DNA of 64,000 bases from Sphingomonas sp. Leaf230 (GCF_001421745.1 NZ_LMKW01000013.1:1-64000), one strand, 5' to 3'; positions 33,904 to 43,063 are shown, counted from the first letter of the stretch. Notes: generated from the sequence alone by a model not told the origin. Program-made: numbers and translations.

Positions 33904-33981
33904 CCGTCATCCCCGCGGACGCGGGGACCCATACTGGCAAACCTCGGAGGATATGGGTCCCCGCGTCCGCGGGGATGACGG
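33904..33981. repeat. Paired palindromic repeat, CCCCGCGGACGCGGGGACCC type
   Basis: CCGTCATCCCCGCGGACGCG and its complement ending GGGGATGACGG flank a 20 bp spacer. It fills the gap between two convergent genes (33853-34028). Confidence 0.9.
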
Positions 33982-34028
33982 GTGGTGAGCTTGAACCCGC
34001 ATTACGTGAGAGGCGGCGCCAAATCAGA

Positions 34029-35105
34029 TCAGGCCGTAGCCACACCCTCACACGCCTCCGCCTTTTCCTCTTCCCGCTCGGACCGTCGCTCCAGCGCGGT
34101 CTTCAACATCGCGGTCATCGGATCGGCCAGCGCCAGCCCCAAAATCCCGAACAGCGCGCTCGCCAGGATCTGTGCGCCTAACGTCAACGCCGGCGGCAGA
34201 TCCACAGTCCGCTTCGCCACCATCGGCACAATCACATACCCGTCGATCGTCTGCACCACGAGATACGTGCCGATCGCCCAATACCCCGTATCGACGCCCG
34301 CGCTGAACCCGACCGCGACCATCAGCACGCCGGTCACGATCGCGCCGACGTTCGGAATGAACGCCAAGATCCCCGCGATGATGCCGAGCAGCATCGCCAT
34401 CGGCACGCCGCCGACCGCCAAGGCGATGCCGCTCGCGACACCCTCGACCGCCATCCCGAGCAACCGTCCGGCGAGCAGCCGCCGCAACGTCGCGCCCATC
34501 TTGACCAAAGTCCTGGCGAACTCGGGGCGGAGATCGAGTGGCACTATCCACTGGAGCCCGCGCGAGTACGTCCCCGGGTCCATCGCGATGAACAATCCGA
34601 GGATCAGGATCATGAACATGCTGGTGATCGCGCCGATCGCGCTGCCCACCCACGACGTCACGCGCCCGACCGAGCCGAGCGCCTGCTTGACGATCCCGTT
34701 GACGTCCGACGCACCCGGCATCAGCCCCTGCGAGGTCAGATAGCCGGTGAAGCGATTGGCCTGCGATTCCAGGGTCGACCGCAACTGCGTCACCTGCTCG
34801 GTGACCTGAACGCCGGTCAAAATGAACGTGCCCACCAGGAACGCGAAGGTCAGCAGCACGACGATCAGCAACCGCCAGCCACGCCCGATCGGCAGCACCC
34901 GCCCGAGCAACCGCACACCGCCATCGAGCAGTGCCGCGAACACCACGCCCGCAAAGATGATTAGCAACGGCTGAACCAGCACGATCAGCAGCGCGATCAC
35001 GCAGGCGAGCCCGAGCCAGATCGCCGCGCGCTTCAGTTCCTTGCGCAGGAACGGATCGCGCATCTCGACCGGGCTGAGCTCGTCGACGGTTTTGGTCTCG
35101 GCCAT
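34029..35105 (-). CDS. AI-2E family transporter (PerM-like)
   Basis: 358 residues with seven or eight helices in the usual PerM layout: three N-terminal helices, a periplasmic coil (EQVTQLRSTLESQANRFTGY), then a C-terminal block with the family motif GIIAGILAFIPNVGAIVTGV and PMVAKRTVDLPPALTLGAQI. Members have been proposed to export AI-2 or act as Na+/H+ antiporters, so the substrate is uncertain. The gene starts one base after the lepB stop and is likely the distal gene of the acpS-lepB transcript. Confidence 0.88.
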   Translation of the reverse strand: MAETKTVDELSPVEMRDPFLRKELKRAAIWLGLACVIALLIVLVQPLLIIFAGVVFAALLDGGVRLLGRVLPIGRGWRLLIVVLLTFAFLVGTFILTGVQVTEQVTQLRSTLESQANRFTGYLTSQGLMPGASDVNGIVKQALGSVGRVTSWVGSAIGAITSMFMILILGLFIAMDPGTYSRGLQWIVPLDLRPEFARTLVKMGATLRRLLAGRLLGMAVEGVASGIALAVGGVPMAMLLGIIAGILAFIPNVGAIVTGVLMVAVGFSAGVDTGYWAIGTYLVVQTIDGYVIVPMVAKRTVDLPPALTLGAQILASALFGILGLALADPMTAMLKTALERRSEREEEKAEACEGVATA

Positions 35106-35106
35106 C

Positions 35107-36102
35107 TCAGTTCACCTTGGCGGGATGCAACGAGGTGCCCGCGCGATCCGGGCGCAGCGAACTCCACCAACTCAGCGGATTGAACGTCGCATCGCCGTCG
35201 AGGCTGAAGGTAATGAACTCCGCACGGCCGCCGAGATTCTCGTACGGCACGGGCCCGCCAAGTCCGAGCTGGCTCAGCGCGAACCGGCTGTCGGCCGAGC
35301 GATCGCGGTTGTCGCCCATCAGGAAGACGTGGTTCGCCGGAATCGTGATCTCCGCAAAATTATCGCCCTGGCTGTCCGATTCCAGATCGATCGTCTCATA
35401 GCGGCGACCGTTGGGCAGCGTCTCGGTATAGGTCGGCAGGCGGCACATCTCGCGCCCGTCGGGCAGCGTCTCGCGTGCGCCGGGATAGTCGATCTCGCTG
35501 CACGGGCTGTTGGTGTCGACCGGGATCAGCGTGTCGTGCAGCGGGCCGCGCTTCACCGCGACGCCGTTCAGGAACACGATCCCGCCGCGCACGGCGAGCT
35601 TGTCGCCGGGCAGGCCGATGACGCGCTTGATATAGTCGTTGTGCGTGCCCGGCGGCGTCACGATCACCACGTCGCCGCGCGTCGGCAGCGATCCGAACAG
35701 ACGGCCATGGATGAACGGCAGCGACACGCTCCAGCTGTCTTCCTGCTGGCGCAGCACCACGCCCTTGAAGATCGCGACCGGGTTGGGGATCGTCGGCGAC
35801 ACGAACGACCAGCCATAGGCGAACTTGGTCACCACCAGCCGGTCACCGATGCGCAAGCCCGGCAGCATCGATTCGCTGGGGATATAGAAGGGCTTGGCGA
35901 TGAAACTGTGGAACCCGAGCACGACCAGGATCAGCCAGAATATGCCCTTCACCTCGCCCCACCAGTCGGTGCCGCGGCGGCGTGTCGTTTCCGGTGTAGT
36001 GGTGGCCGAGGGCGCGGGATCGACCGCGCTCGTCTGCGCTAGGGGGGCCTGCGCGAGGGGCTTTTCGGGGAACTCGTTGCCGTCCAACGCCGCGTCCTTC
36101 AT
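35107..36102 (-). CDS. lepB: Signal peptidase I
   Basis: Cleaves signal peptides of exported proteins at the outer face of the inner membrane. 331 residues. One membrane helix (FWLILVVLGFHSFI, about 55-68) precedes the catalytic serine S78 in FYIPSESMLPG. The catalytic lysine is K159 in NDYIKRVIGLPGD, and box E appears as FLMGDNRDRSADSR. The N-terminal 45 residues are a polar cytoplasmic extension. ATG 36102 overlaps the acpS stop (ATGA); a longer frame upstream lies inside acpS. Confidence 0.96.
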   Translation of the reverse strand: MKDAALDGNEFPEKPLAQAPLAQTSAVDPAPSATTTPETTRRRGTDWWGEVKGIFWLILVVLGFHSFIAKPFYIPSESMLPGLRIGDRLVVTKFAYGWSFVSPTIPNPVAIFKGVVLRQQEDSWSVSLPFIHGRLFGSLPTRGDVVIVTPPGTHNDYIKRVIGLPGDKLAVRGGIVFLNGVAVKRGPLHDTLIPVDTNSPCSEIDYPGARETLPDGREMCRLPTYTETLPNGRRYETIDLESDSQGDNFAEITIPANHVFLMGDNRDRSADSRFALSQLGLGGPVPYENLGGRAEFITFSLDGDATFNPLSWWSSLRPDRAGTSLHPAKVN

Positions 36103-36533
36103 CGATTCGTATCCTGGCGCATGTCCGGGGATATCAGAGGTATAGCTTCGATGATCACGAAGGCCTGCGCCCACGGATGATCATCGGTCATCGTCAAATG
36201 CACGCGCGCGGCGTGGCCTTCGGGGGTCAACGCGTCAAGCCTCGCTTTGGCGCCCCCGGTCAGCGCCAGCGTCGGCGCGCCGCTCGGTGCGTTGACCACG
36301 CCGATATCGCGCATAAACACGCCCGCGCGAAACCCGGTCCCCACCGCCTTCGAAAACGCCTCCTTGGCAGCAAACCGCTTCGCCAGCGTCCCCGCTTTCG
36401 TGAAAGGCCGCCGCGCCGCCTTCGCCCGCTCGACATCGGTAAACACCCGCTGCTCGAACCGCTCGCCGAACCGCTCGACCGACGCCGCAATCCGCTCGAT
36501 ATTGCACAGGTCGGACCCGAGCCCGATAATCAC
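36099..36533 (-). CDS. acpS: Holo-[acyl-carrier-protein] synthase
   Basis: Transfers 4'-phosphopantetheine from CoA to acyl carrier protein, activating fatty acid synthesis. 144 residues. MIIGLGSDLCNIERI at the N-terminus holds the Mg-binding aspartate (D8), and RFAAKEAFSKAVGTG has the catalytic Glu-Ala-Lys signature. The start is GTG at 36533. Coupled to lepB by ATGA overlap. The pdxJ-acpS-lepB order is common in proteobacteria, but here a repeat lies between pdxJ and acpS. Confidence 0.95.
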   Translation of the reverse strand: MIIGLGSDLCNIERIAASVERFGERFEQRVFTDVERAKAARRPFTKAGTLAKRFAAKEAFSKAVGTGFRAGVFMRDIGVVNAPSGAPTLALTGGAKARLDALTPEGHAARVHLTMTDDHPWAQAFVIIEAIPLISPDMRQDTNR

Positions 36534-36564
36534 GACACGGCCTGGAGTCGGAAGACAGATTTGA

Positions 36565-36660
36565 TTCTCGCGAAGGCGCTAAGGCGCGAAGAGAACAAGA
36601 AGGGAAGCGAACTATGGGCTCTCTCCTTCCTCTTCGCGCCTTTGCGCCTTGGCGTGAACA
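36565..36660. repeat. Paired repeat, CGCGAAGGCGCTAAGGCGCG type
   Basis: TCTCGCGAAGGCGCTAAGGC and, inverted, GCGCCTTTGCGCCTTGGCGT enclose about 40 bp. It lies in the 138 bp between pdxJ and acpS. No other copy of this type was seen in the window. Confidence 0.85.
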
Positions 36661-36671
36661 AATTCTGAAAG

Positions 36672-37400
36672 CTATCGCGCCGCATCCATAGCCTCACGCA
36701 TCAGCCGAACCGCTTCACCAAGCCCGACGAACAGCGCCTCGCCGACAAGGAAATGCCCGATGTTCAGCTCCCGAACCTGCCGGATAGCCGCGATCGGTGC
36801 GACGTTGTCGTAAGTCAGCCCGTGGCCCGCATGCACCTCGATGCCGTTCTTCGCCGCCAGCGCCGCCGCATCCGTCAGCCGCCGCAACTCCACCGTCCGC
36901 GCCTCGCCCGACAGTTCCGCATACAGCCCGGTGTGGAGTTCGATCACCGGCACCTTGAGCCGGACCGCCGCCTCGATCTGGCGCGCATCCGGCTCGATGA
37001 ACAGCGATACGCGGATGCCCGCCCCCGCCAGCGCATCCACCAGCCGCGCCATCCGGTCGTAATGCCCGGCGACGTCGAGCCCACCCTCGGTCGTCAGTTC
37101 CTCACGCTTCTCCGGTACGATGCAAGCCGCGTGCGGCTTGTGGCGCAGCGCGATGCCCAGCATCTCGTCGGTCGCTGCCATCTCCAGGTTGAGCGGGATC
37201 GTCAGCTCGGCGGACAACCGCGCGATGTCGTCGTCGGTGATGTGCCGGCGATCCTCCCGCAGATGCGCGGTGATCCCGTCCGCACCCGCTGCCGCCGCAA
37301 CCAGCGCTGCACGCACCGGATCGGGATACCCCGCCCCGCGCGCATTCCGCACCGTCGCGACGTGATCGATGTTGACGCCTAAACGCAGGTCCCGGCTCAT
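36672..37400 (-). CDS. pdxJ: Pyridoxine 5'-phosphate synthase
   Basis: Last step of the DXP-dependent vitamin B6 pathway, condensing 1-deoxyxylulose 5-phosphate with 3-amino-2-oxopropyl phosphate. 242 residues, a TIM barrel. LGVNIDHVATVRNARG at the start and DGITAHLREDRRHI contain the active-site histidines and glutamate; EVHAGHGLTYDNV and NIGHFLVGEALFVGL bind the product phosphate. ATG 37400 overlaps the pyrE stop codon. Several PLP enzymes (glyA, hemA, thrC) in the window depend on its product. Confidence 0.96.
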   Translation of the reverse strand: MSRDLRLGVNIDHVATVRNARGAGYPDPVRAALVAAAAGADGITAHLREDRRHITDDDIARLSAELTIPLNLEMAATDEMLGIALRHKPHAACIVPEKREELTTEGGLDVAGHYDRMARLVDALAGAGIRVSLFIEPDARQIEAAVRLKVPVIELHTGLYAELSGEARTVELRRLTDAAALAAKNGIEVHAGHGLTYDNVAPIAAIRQVRELNIGHFLVGEALFVGLGEAVRLMREAMDAAR

Positions 37401-37981
37401 GCCGCAGCCCTGCTGCCGGGCTTGATCGCCGGAATCGCGGCCAGTTCACGCGGCAACGCGTCCGCCGGATAGGTCGGCACGTCGAGCCGGATCAGGGGAA
37501 AGAACGGCACGCCCAGGTCCGCCGTTCCGTTCGAGCGATCGACCAAGGCCGCCGCTGCGACCGTCACGCCGCCCGCACGCCCGATCGCCGCGATCGCCTC
37601 GCGCGACGACAGCCCGGTGGTGACGACGTCCTCCATCATCAGCACGCGCTGGCCCGGCGCGAGCCGGAACCCGCGGCGCAGCTCGAACACGCCGTCGGGG
37701 CGTTCGAGGAATACCGCCTCGACACCCAGCGCGCGGCCCATCTCGTGGCCGGCGATCACGCCGCCCATCGCCGGCGAGACCACGATATCGATCTGCGCAC
37801 GCAACTCGGCCGGGATCGACGCGACCAGCGCTTCCGACAAACGCGCGCCACGGGCGGGATCCATCAACACCCGCGCGCATTGCAGGTAGCGCGAACTGCG
37901 CAGCCCCGAGGACAGGATAAAATGCCCTTCGAGCAACGCTTCGGCAGCGCGGAATTCGGCGAGCACGTCGTCTTCGGTCAT
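37397..37981 (-). CDS. pyrE: Orotate phosphoribosyltransferase
   Basis: Joins orotate to PRPP in pyrimidine synthesis. 194 residues, the short form. The PRPP-binding motif VLMMEDVVTTGLSSREAI is clear; FILSSGLRSSRYLQC opens the substrate loop and VVSPAMGGVIAGHEMGRALG is the core sheet. ATG at 37981. It overlaps pdxJ by four bases, so pyrE-pdxJ form a coupled pair. Confidence 0.95.
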   Translation of the reverse strand: MTEDDVLAEFRAAEALLEGHFILSSGLRSSRYLQCARVLMDPARGARLSEALVASIPAELRAQIDIVVSPAMGGVIAGHEMGRALGVEAVFLERPDGVFELRRGFRLAPGQRVLMMEDVVTTGLSSREAIAAIGRAGGVTVAAAALVDRSNGTADLGVPFFPLIRLDVPTYPADALPRELAAIPAIKPGSRAAA

Positions 37982-38306
37982 CGCGGGTCATCGCTCCAAA
38001 TGGTCTGCCCGCGCTGATACGAGCGCACGAAACCACGTGCAACGAGAACCGGCGCTTCAAGCATCAGACGCCATCTACCCCGTCATCCTGACGAAAGTCA
38101 GGACCCAGAGCCACAGGGGACGGCGTTCGTGATCCTGGGTCCTGACTTTCGTCAGGATGACGGGCAGTTAGTAAGGGCGCCTGAAGAGCACATGCCAGAC
38201 AAGACTTGAGGCAAGCCCCCCCGCTGGGTATAGCTCTTCCCAAATCATAAGCAGACATCCGCGCGTCCGAAATCGGGTTCGCTATAAACCGGGGTCAAGA
38301 AAAACG
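37982..38306. other. Intergenic region upstream of coxB
   Basis: 325 bp between the divergent pyrE and coxB genes. A paired repeat occupies 38078-38164. The remaining ~140 bp before coxB probably contain its promoter, but I cannot fix the boxes. No gene is supported; the 64-codon minus-strand frame here is mostly repeat. Confidence 0.6.
38078..38164. repeat. Paired repeat, TCATCCTGACGAAAGTCAGG type
   Basis: CCCGTCATCCTGACGAAAGT and its inverted copy GACTTTCGTCAGGATGACGGG surround a 35 bp spacer. Each arm is itself a small palindrome (CCTGAC/GTCAGG). A decayed fragment is near 13283. Confidence 0.9.
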
Positions 38307-39488
38307 ATGCGCAAGATGGGGATGAGAGGATTTGCGATGGCAGCGGGGCTCGCACTGGCGAGTCTCGGTGGTGTCGCCGGGCACGCGGCCCAGCCTGCGA
38401 GCACGCCAGCAGCGACGCCTGCGCCGCAGGCCGCCGCAGCTCCGGGGGGCGTGTCGAACACCGCGCCGACGACCGCCGCAGCGACGCCGACCGCCAACCC
38501 GTCCAGCCCCGAGCTTGCGATGGACGGTGCGCCCGCGATGACGGTCAAGCCGATGATCGGCCAGCCCACGGACGGCCTGTTCGGCCTGCAGCCGCAGGTC
38601 ACCAAGAACGGCCAGTTCGCGCACTGGATGCACAATTCGATCCTGGTGCCGACGATCACGATCATCTCGCTGTTCGTCCTCGCACTGCTCTTCTGGGTGT
38701 CGTTCCGCTATCGCAAGGCGCGCAACCCGGTCGCGTCGAAGACCAGCCACAACACTTTCATCGAGATCATCTGGACGCTCGCGCCGGTCGTGATCCTCGT
38801 CCTAATCGCGGTTCCCTCGATCGGCCTGCTGCAGGCCCAGTTCAAGCCGGCGCCTTCCGGTGCCGTGACGCTGAAGGCGATCGGCAACCAATGGTATTGG
38901 ACCTACCAGTATCCCGACAATGGCGGGTTCGAGATCACCGCCAACATGCTGAAGGAAAAGGCTGACGTCGCCGCCGGCGAGCGTGGTCGTACCGATGCCG
39001 ACGGCCCCAAGCTGCTCGCCACCGACAACCGCATCGTCCTCCCGGTCGGCGTGCCGATCCGTCTGATCACGACGTCGAACGACGTGATCCACAGCTGGGC
39101 GGTCCCCGCCTTCTGGATCAAGCTCGACGCGATCCCCGGCCGCCTGAACGAGACCAGCTTCACGATCGAGAAGCCCGGCCTGTACTTCGGCCAGTGTTCG
39201 GAACTCTGCGGCGCCCGCCATGGCTATATGCCGATCGCGGTCGAGGCGGTTCCGCCCGCCGAATACGCGGCGTGGGTCCGCGCCAAGGGCGGCACTATGC
39301 CGACCCCCGGCAAGGCGTCCGACAAGGTCATCCCGCAGCCCGGCGCCGACGGTTCCGCGGCGAAGGTCGCGGAGGCGGCGGAAACCGCCAACGCCACTGG
39401 CCCGGTCGAGAACGTAACAACCGCAGCTCCTGCGACATCGCAGGGCGCCACCTCAAATCCGGCCGGCGCCGGCAACGCGGGACAGTAA
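38307..39488 (+). CDS. coxB: Cytochrome c oxidase subunit II
   Basis: Receives electrons from cytochrome c at the CuA centre. 393 residues, longer than usual because of an Ala/Pro/Thr-rich stretch after the signal peptide (about 30-70) and an Ala-rich C-terminal tail. Two membrane helices (TITIISLFVLALLFWVSF and WTLAPVVILVLIAVPSIGLL) precede the cupredoxin domain. CuA ligands are visible in GQCSELCGARHGYMPI, with the partner histidine in DVIHSWAVPAF. QWYWTYQYPD is the electron-entry aromatic patch. First gene of the cox locus, directly before ctaD. Confidence 0.96.
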   Translation: MRKMGMRGFAMAAGLALASLGGVAGHAAQPASTPAATPAPQAAAAPGGVSNTAPTTAAATPTANPSSPELAMDGAPAMTVKPMIGQPTDGLFGLQPQVTKNGQFAHWMHNSILVPTITIISLFVLALLFWVSFRYRKARNPVASKTSHNTFIEIIWTLAPVVILVLIAVPSIGLLQAQFKPAPSGAVTLKAIGNQWYWTYQYPDNGGFEITANMLKEKADVAAGERGRTDADGPKLLATDNRIVLPVGVPIRLITTSNDVIHSWAVPAFWIKLDAIPGRLNETSFTIEKPGLYFGQCSELCGARHGYMPIAVEAVPPAEYAAWVRAKGGTMPTPGKASDKVIPQPGADGSAAKVAEAAETANATGPVENVTTAAPATSQGATSNPAGAGNAGQ

Positions 39489-39489
39489 G

Positions 39490-41154
39490 ATGACCGACAC
39501 CGCTCTCACCCCGTCGGCCTTCGTGTCTCACGAAGCGCACGACCATCACCACGATACCGATCACAAGCCGGGCTTCTTCGCGCGCTGGTTCATGTCGACC
39601 AACCACAAGGATATCGGCACGCTCTACCTGATCTTCGCGATCGTCGCGGGGATCATCGGCGGCTCGGTCTCGGGCCTCATGCGCGCCGAGCTCGCGCATC
39701 CCGGCATCCAGTATCTGCAGGGCTGGGCGAGCATGCTCCATGGCGGTCCCGCCAGCCTCGACGAATCGCTCCATCTCTGGAACGTGCTGATCACGGCGCA
39801 CGGCCTGATCATGGTGTTCTTCATGGTCATGCCGGCGATGGTTGGTGGCTTCGGCAACTGGTTCGTGCCGATCATGATCGGCGCGCCGGACATGGCGTTC
39901 CCGCGCATGAACAACGTGTCGTTCTGGCTGCTGATCCCCGCCTTTACGCTGCTGCTGGCGTCGCCGTTCTTCGGTGGCGCGGGTAACGGCTGGACGCTCT
40001 ACGCGCCGCTCTCGACGTACGGCGAGCCCGGGCCGTCGACCGACATGGCGATCCTCGCGCTCCATCTCGCAGGCGCATCGTCGATCCTCGGCGCGATCAA
40101 CTTCATCACGACGATCTTCAACATGCGCGCGCCCGGCATGACGCTGCACAAGATGCCGCTGTTCGTGTGGTCGATGCTCGTCACCGCGTTCCTGCTGCTG
40201 CTCGCGCTGCCGGTGCTAGCTGCGGCAATCACGATGCTGCTGACCGATCGCAACTTTGGCACGACCTTCTTCGATCCGGCCGGCGGCGGCGATCCCGTCC
40301 TGTACCAGCATCTGTTCTGGTTCTTCGGCCATCCCGAAGTCTACATCATGATCCTGCCGGGCTTCGGCATCGTCAGCCAGATCATCTCGACGTTCAGCCG
40401 CAAGCCCGTCTTCGGCTATCTCGGCATGGCGTATGCGATGGTCGCGATCGGCGTGGTCGGGTTCGTCGTGTGGGCGCACCACATGTTCACCACCGGCCTC
40501 AGCGTGAACACCAAGATGTACTTCACCGCGGCGACGATGGTCATCGCGGTCCCGACCGGCATCAAGATCTTCTCGTGGATCGCGACGATGTGGGGCGGCT
40601 CGCTGACCTTCAAGACGCCGATGGTGTGGTCGATCGGATTCATCTTCATGTTCACGGTCGGCGGCGTGACCGGCGTGGTGCTCGCCAATGGCGGCATCGA
40701 CGATTACATGCAGGATACCTATTACGTGGTGGCGCATTTCCACTACGTGCTGAGCCTTGGTGCCGTCTTCTCGCTGTTCGCGGGGTTCTACTACTGGTTC
40801 CCAAAGATGACCGGCAAGATGTACAACGAGTTCCTCGGTCAGCTGCATTTCTGGGTGTTCTTCGTCGGCGTGAACGTGATGTTCTTCCCGATGCACTTCC
40901 TGGGTCTCCAGGGCATGCCGCGCCGTATCCCGGACTACACGCCGCAGTACGAGCATTGGAACACGGTCGCCTCGGTCGGCTACATGATCATGGCGGCGGG
41001 CATGGTGGTGTTCTTCGTAAACCTGATCTGGTCGCTGGCGGCCGGCAAGAAGGCGGGCGACAACCCCTGGGGCGACGGCGCGACGACGCTGGAGTGGACG
41101 ATCTCCTCGCCGCCGCCGTACCACCAGTTCGAGACGCTGCCGCGGATCGATTAG
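39490..41154 (+). CDS. ctaD: Cytochrome c oxidase subunit I (aa3 type)
   Basis: 554 residues, twelve membrane helices; holds haem a and the haem a3/CuB centre. Haem and CuB histidines are seen in ITAHGLIMVFFMVMPAMVGG, FWFFGHPEVYIMILPGFGI (His cross-linked to Tyr), VGFVVWAHHMFTTG, and TYYVVAHFHYVLSLGAVF. The EV in GHPEVY marks an A-type oxidase with a K-channel glutamate. The start is one base after the coxB stop. Unusually, transcription of the rest of the locus is separated from it by hairpins and a terminator. Confidence 0.97.
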   Translation: MTDTALTPSAFVSHEAHDHHHDTDHKPGFFARWFMSTNHKDIGTLYLIFAIVAGIIGGSVSGLMRAELAHPGIQYLQGWASMLHGGPASLDESLHLWNVLITAHGLIMVFFMVMPAMVGGFGNWFVPIMIGAPDMAFPRMNNVSFWLLIPAFTLLLASPFFGGAGNGWTLYAPLSTYGEPGPSTDMAILALHLAGASSILGAINFITTIFNMRAPGMTLHKMPLFVWSMLVTAFLLLLALPVLAAAITMLLTDRNFGTTFFDPAGGGDPVLYQHLFWFFGHPEVYIMILPGFGIVSQIISTFSRKPVFGYLGMAYAMVAIGVVGFVVWAHHMFTTGLSVNTKMYFTAATMVIAVPTGIKIFSWIATMWGGSLTFKTPMVWSIGFIFMFTVGGVTGVVLANGGIDDYMQDTYYVVAHFHYVLSLGAVFSLFAGFYYWFPKMTGKMYNEFLGQLHFWVFFVGVNVMFFPMHFLGLQGMPRRIPDYTPQYEHWNTVASVGYMIMAAGMVVFFVNLIWSLAAGKKAGDNPWGDGATTLEWTISSPPPYHQFETLPRID

Positions 41155-41284
41155 GATGCGAGGCCGCGTAGCGCCAGCTACGCGCCGGTGCGGCCCAGCC
41201 GCACGCATCCGACCGGCCGGCGCGGCAACGCCGCGTCCGACGACACGGGATTTACTCCCGTGTCGGGGCCAGCCAAAAAGGAAG
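41154..41284 (+). ncRNA. Candidate structured RNA: three-way junction plus two hairpins after ctaD
   Basis: Beginning on the last base of the ctaD stop codon, GGATGCG (41154-41160) pairs with CGCATCC (41204-41210). This encloses two perfect stems: CGCGTAGC-GCCA-GCTACGCG (41165-41184) and GTGCGGC-CCA-GCCGCAC (41188-41204, sharing one base). Then follow CGCGGC-AAC-GCCGCG (41221-41235) and CGACACGGGA-TTTAC-TCCCGTGTCG (41241-41265). No coding frame fits. It could be a structured 3' UTR, a small RNA or a new repeat type. The pairing is plain; the function is unknown. Confidence 0.5.
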
Positions 41285-41315
41285 ACGCCTCGGGGAAATC
41301 CGGGGCGTTTTCGTT
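41285..41315 (+). terminator. Intrinsic terminator after ctaD
   Basis: ACGCCTCGG pairs with CCGGGGCGT around GGAAAT-like loop bases, followed by TTTTCGTT. It would end the coxB-ctaD transcript before the inserted membrane gene. Confidence 0.75.
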
Positions 41316-41590
41316 AAATGGCCGTCCCCAGTCCCACGATGTTTCCGCGCAAAGGCGGGACCCACCTTAGGCTCCCGCCTCCACAGGAAAACGAAGGAAG
41401 GGAGCACCCACAGGACGTCATCCCCCGCATACGTCCTCCCCAGCGGGGTTGGGATTGCACCCTGTGCTTCCATTCGCGCGTCATGAGCGAGACCCAGTTT
41501 TCGCTCGGATGACGAGATAGGGTTGGCCAAATCCCACCCCGGGCAACTCACATTCATCATTCCACAGGACAATCGCGCTAATCCCGCGTC
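41316..41590. other. Non-coding gap before the membrane gene, with repeat fragments
   Basis: Together with the hairpins and terminator, 436 bp separate ctaD from the next gene. Degenerate pieces of the GCGCAAAGGCGGGACCC palindrome type lie at about 41346-41395. CGTCATCCCCCGCATACG at about 41415 is another fragment. No gene is supported. Confidence 0.55.
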
Positions 41591-43063
41591 ATGCCCAGCG
41601 CGCCACCCCCAGTCCGCCCCGACGCGCCAACCGGCATCGCCTATTCGACCTTCGCCCTGCTATCTTCCTTTGCGGTGTTTGCGTTCACGATCATCGTCCC
41701 CACCATGCTGCGCGACGGCGACACCGGCTGGCATCTCGTCGCAGGCGCCTGGATCGTCGCGCATGGGGCTGTGCCGACCACCGATCCGTTCTCGTTCAGC
41801 GTCGTCGGCCGTCCCTGGGTCGCACACGAATGGCTCTCCGAAGTAGCAATGTACGCGAGTTACCGCGCGGGCGGTTGGAGCGGCGTGATCGTCCTGGTCG
41901 GCGTGGCAATGGCGGCGCTGTTCGCGCTGGTAGCGGCTGAACTCCGCCGCTGGATGAGCGCGCGCGCGAGCATCATCGCGCTGCTGCTGCTCGCCACCGG
42001 GCTACTCCCGTCGCTGGTCGCAAGGCCGCATATGCTGGTGCTGCCGATCCTTGCCGGCTGGACGATCGCGCTGTTGCGTGCGCGCGAACACGACCGAGCT
42101 CCACCACTGCCGATGGCGGCGGCGATGCTGATCTGGGCGAATGCGCATGGCAGCTACGTCTTCGGACTGGCGCTGGTCGGCGTATTCGCGCTCGAGGCGT
42201 TGCTGGCCGCCAAGCCCTCCGACCGCCGCACCGTGATCCAGCGCTGGGGCCTATTCGGAATTAGCGCGACGATAGCCGCAGCCGTCACACCGTGGGGCGT
42301 GCACGGCCTGACGTTTCCGTTTTATCTGAACGACCTGAAAGCGCTCGGTCAGATCAACGAATGGCAGCCGTCCGACTTCAGAACCTTTTCCGGCTTCGAG
42401 ACGATCTTGCTCGCTAGCCTCGCGTTCCTGCTGGCGCGGCCGATCCGTATCCCACCGATCCGCCTGCTGCTGGTACTCGGCATGCTCCACATGACGCTGC
42501 AGCACACCCGCCACGAGATCATCCTGGTGACCGTCGGCATTCTAGTGCTGGCCAAGCCGCTCGGCCGCGCGTGGCGCTACCGCGATACCAGCTTTTCGAA
42601 ACCCCTTCCCCATGGCTCAGAGCGACTGATCGTAGCCTTTCTGGTATCCGCGCTTGCAATCAGTCTCACAGCCTACCGCGTCGCAGTGCCGGTCGTCCGC
42701 ACGGAAACCAGGGGTATTCCCGTCCGCGCGCTCGCGCATCTGCCGCCCGCGCTGCGTCACCAGCGAGTCTTCAACGAATACGGCTTCGGCGGATCGCTGA
42801 TCCTCGCGGGCATCCGTCCTTATATCGATGGACGGACCGACATGTACGGCGACGCCTTCACGCTCGACTATTTTGCGATTGCCCGCGGCGACGCAGATCG
42901 CTGGCATGCAGCGAATGCGAAGTGGCATTTCGGCTGGACCATCCTGCCGCCGCGCTCGCCACTGGTCCGCCTGCTCGACCATGACCCCGCTTGGCGGCGG
43001 ATCTACGCGGACGATACCGCGGTCATTCACCAAGCCGTACCCACGCACCGGGCAAACCGCTGA
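41591..43063 (+). CDS. Multi-pass membrane protein, GT-C-like, inserted in the cox locus
   Basis: 490 residues with roughly ten helices and a soluble C-terminal part of about 110 residues. The first loop, MLRDGDTGWHLVAGAWI, has an acidic pair like the donor site of GT-C glycosyltransferases, and PTTDPFSFSVVGRPWVAHEWL follows. The C-terminal region has YIDGRTDMYGDAF, seen in related uncharacterised proteins. No activity can be assigned. It has no known link to cytochrome oxidase and lies between ctaD and ctaB, which are normally close; flanking repeats suggest later insertion. ATG 41591 with no strong ribosome binding site. Confidence 0.75.
   Translation: MPSAPPPVRPDAPTGIAYSTFALLSSFAVFAFTIIVPTMLRDGDTGWHLVAGAWIVAHGAVPTTDPFSFSVVGRPWVAHEWLSEVAMYASYRAGGWSGVIVLVGVAMAALFALVAAELRRWMSARASIIALLLLATGLLPSLVARPHMLVLPILAGWTIALLRAREHDRAPPLPMAAAMLIWANAHGSYVFGLALVGVFALEALLAAKPSDRRTVIQRWGLFGISATIAAAVTPWGVHGLTFPFYLNDLKALGQINEWQPSDFRTFSGFETILLASLAFLLARPIRIPPIRLLLVLGMLHMTLQHTRHEIILVTVGILVLAKPLGRAWRYRDTSFSKPLPHGSERLIVAFLVSALAISLTAYRVAVPVVRTETRGIPVRALAHLPPALRHQRVFNEYGFGGSLILAGIRPYIDGRTDMYGDAFTLDYFAIARGDADRWHAANAKWHFGWTILPPRSPLVRLLDHDPAWRRIYADDTAVIHQAVPTHRANR

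Noticed and set aside
38064..38258. 64-codon minus-strand frame
   Set aside because: Most of it is the translated palindrome at 38078-38164.
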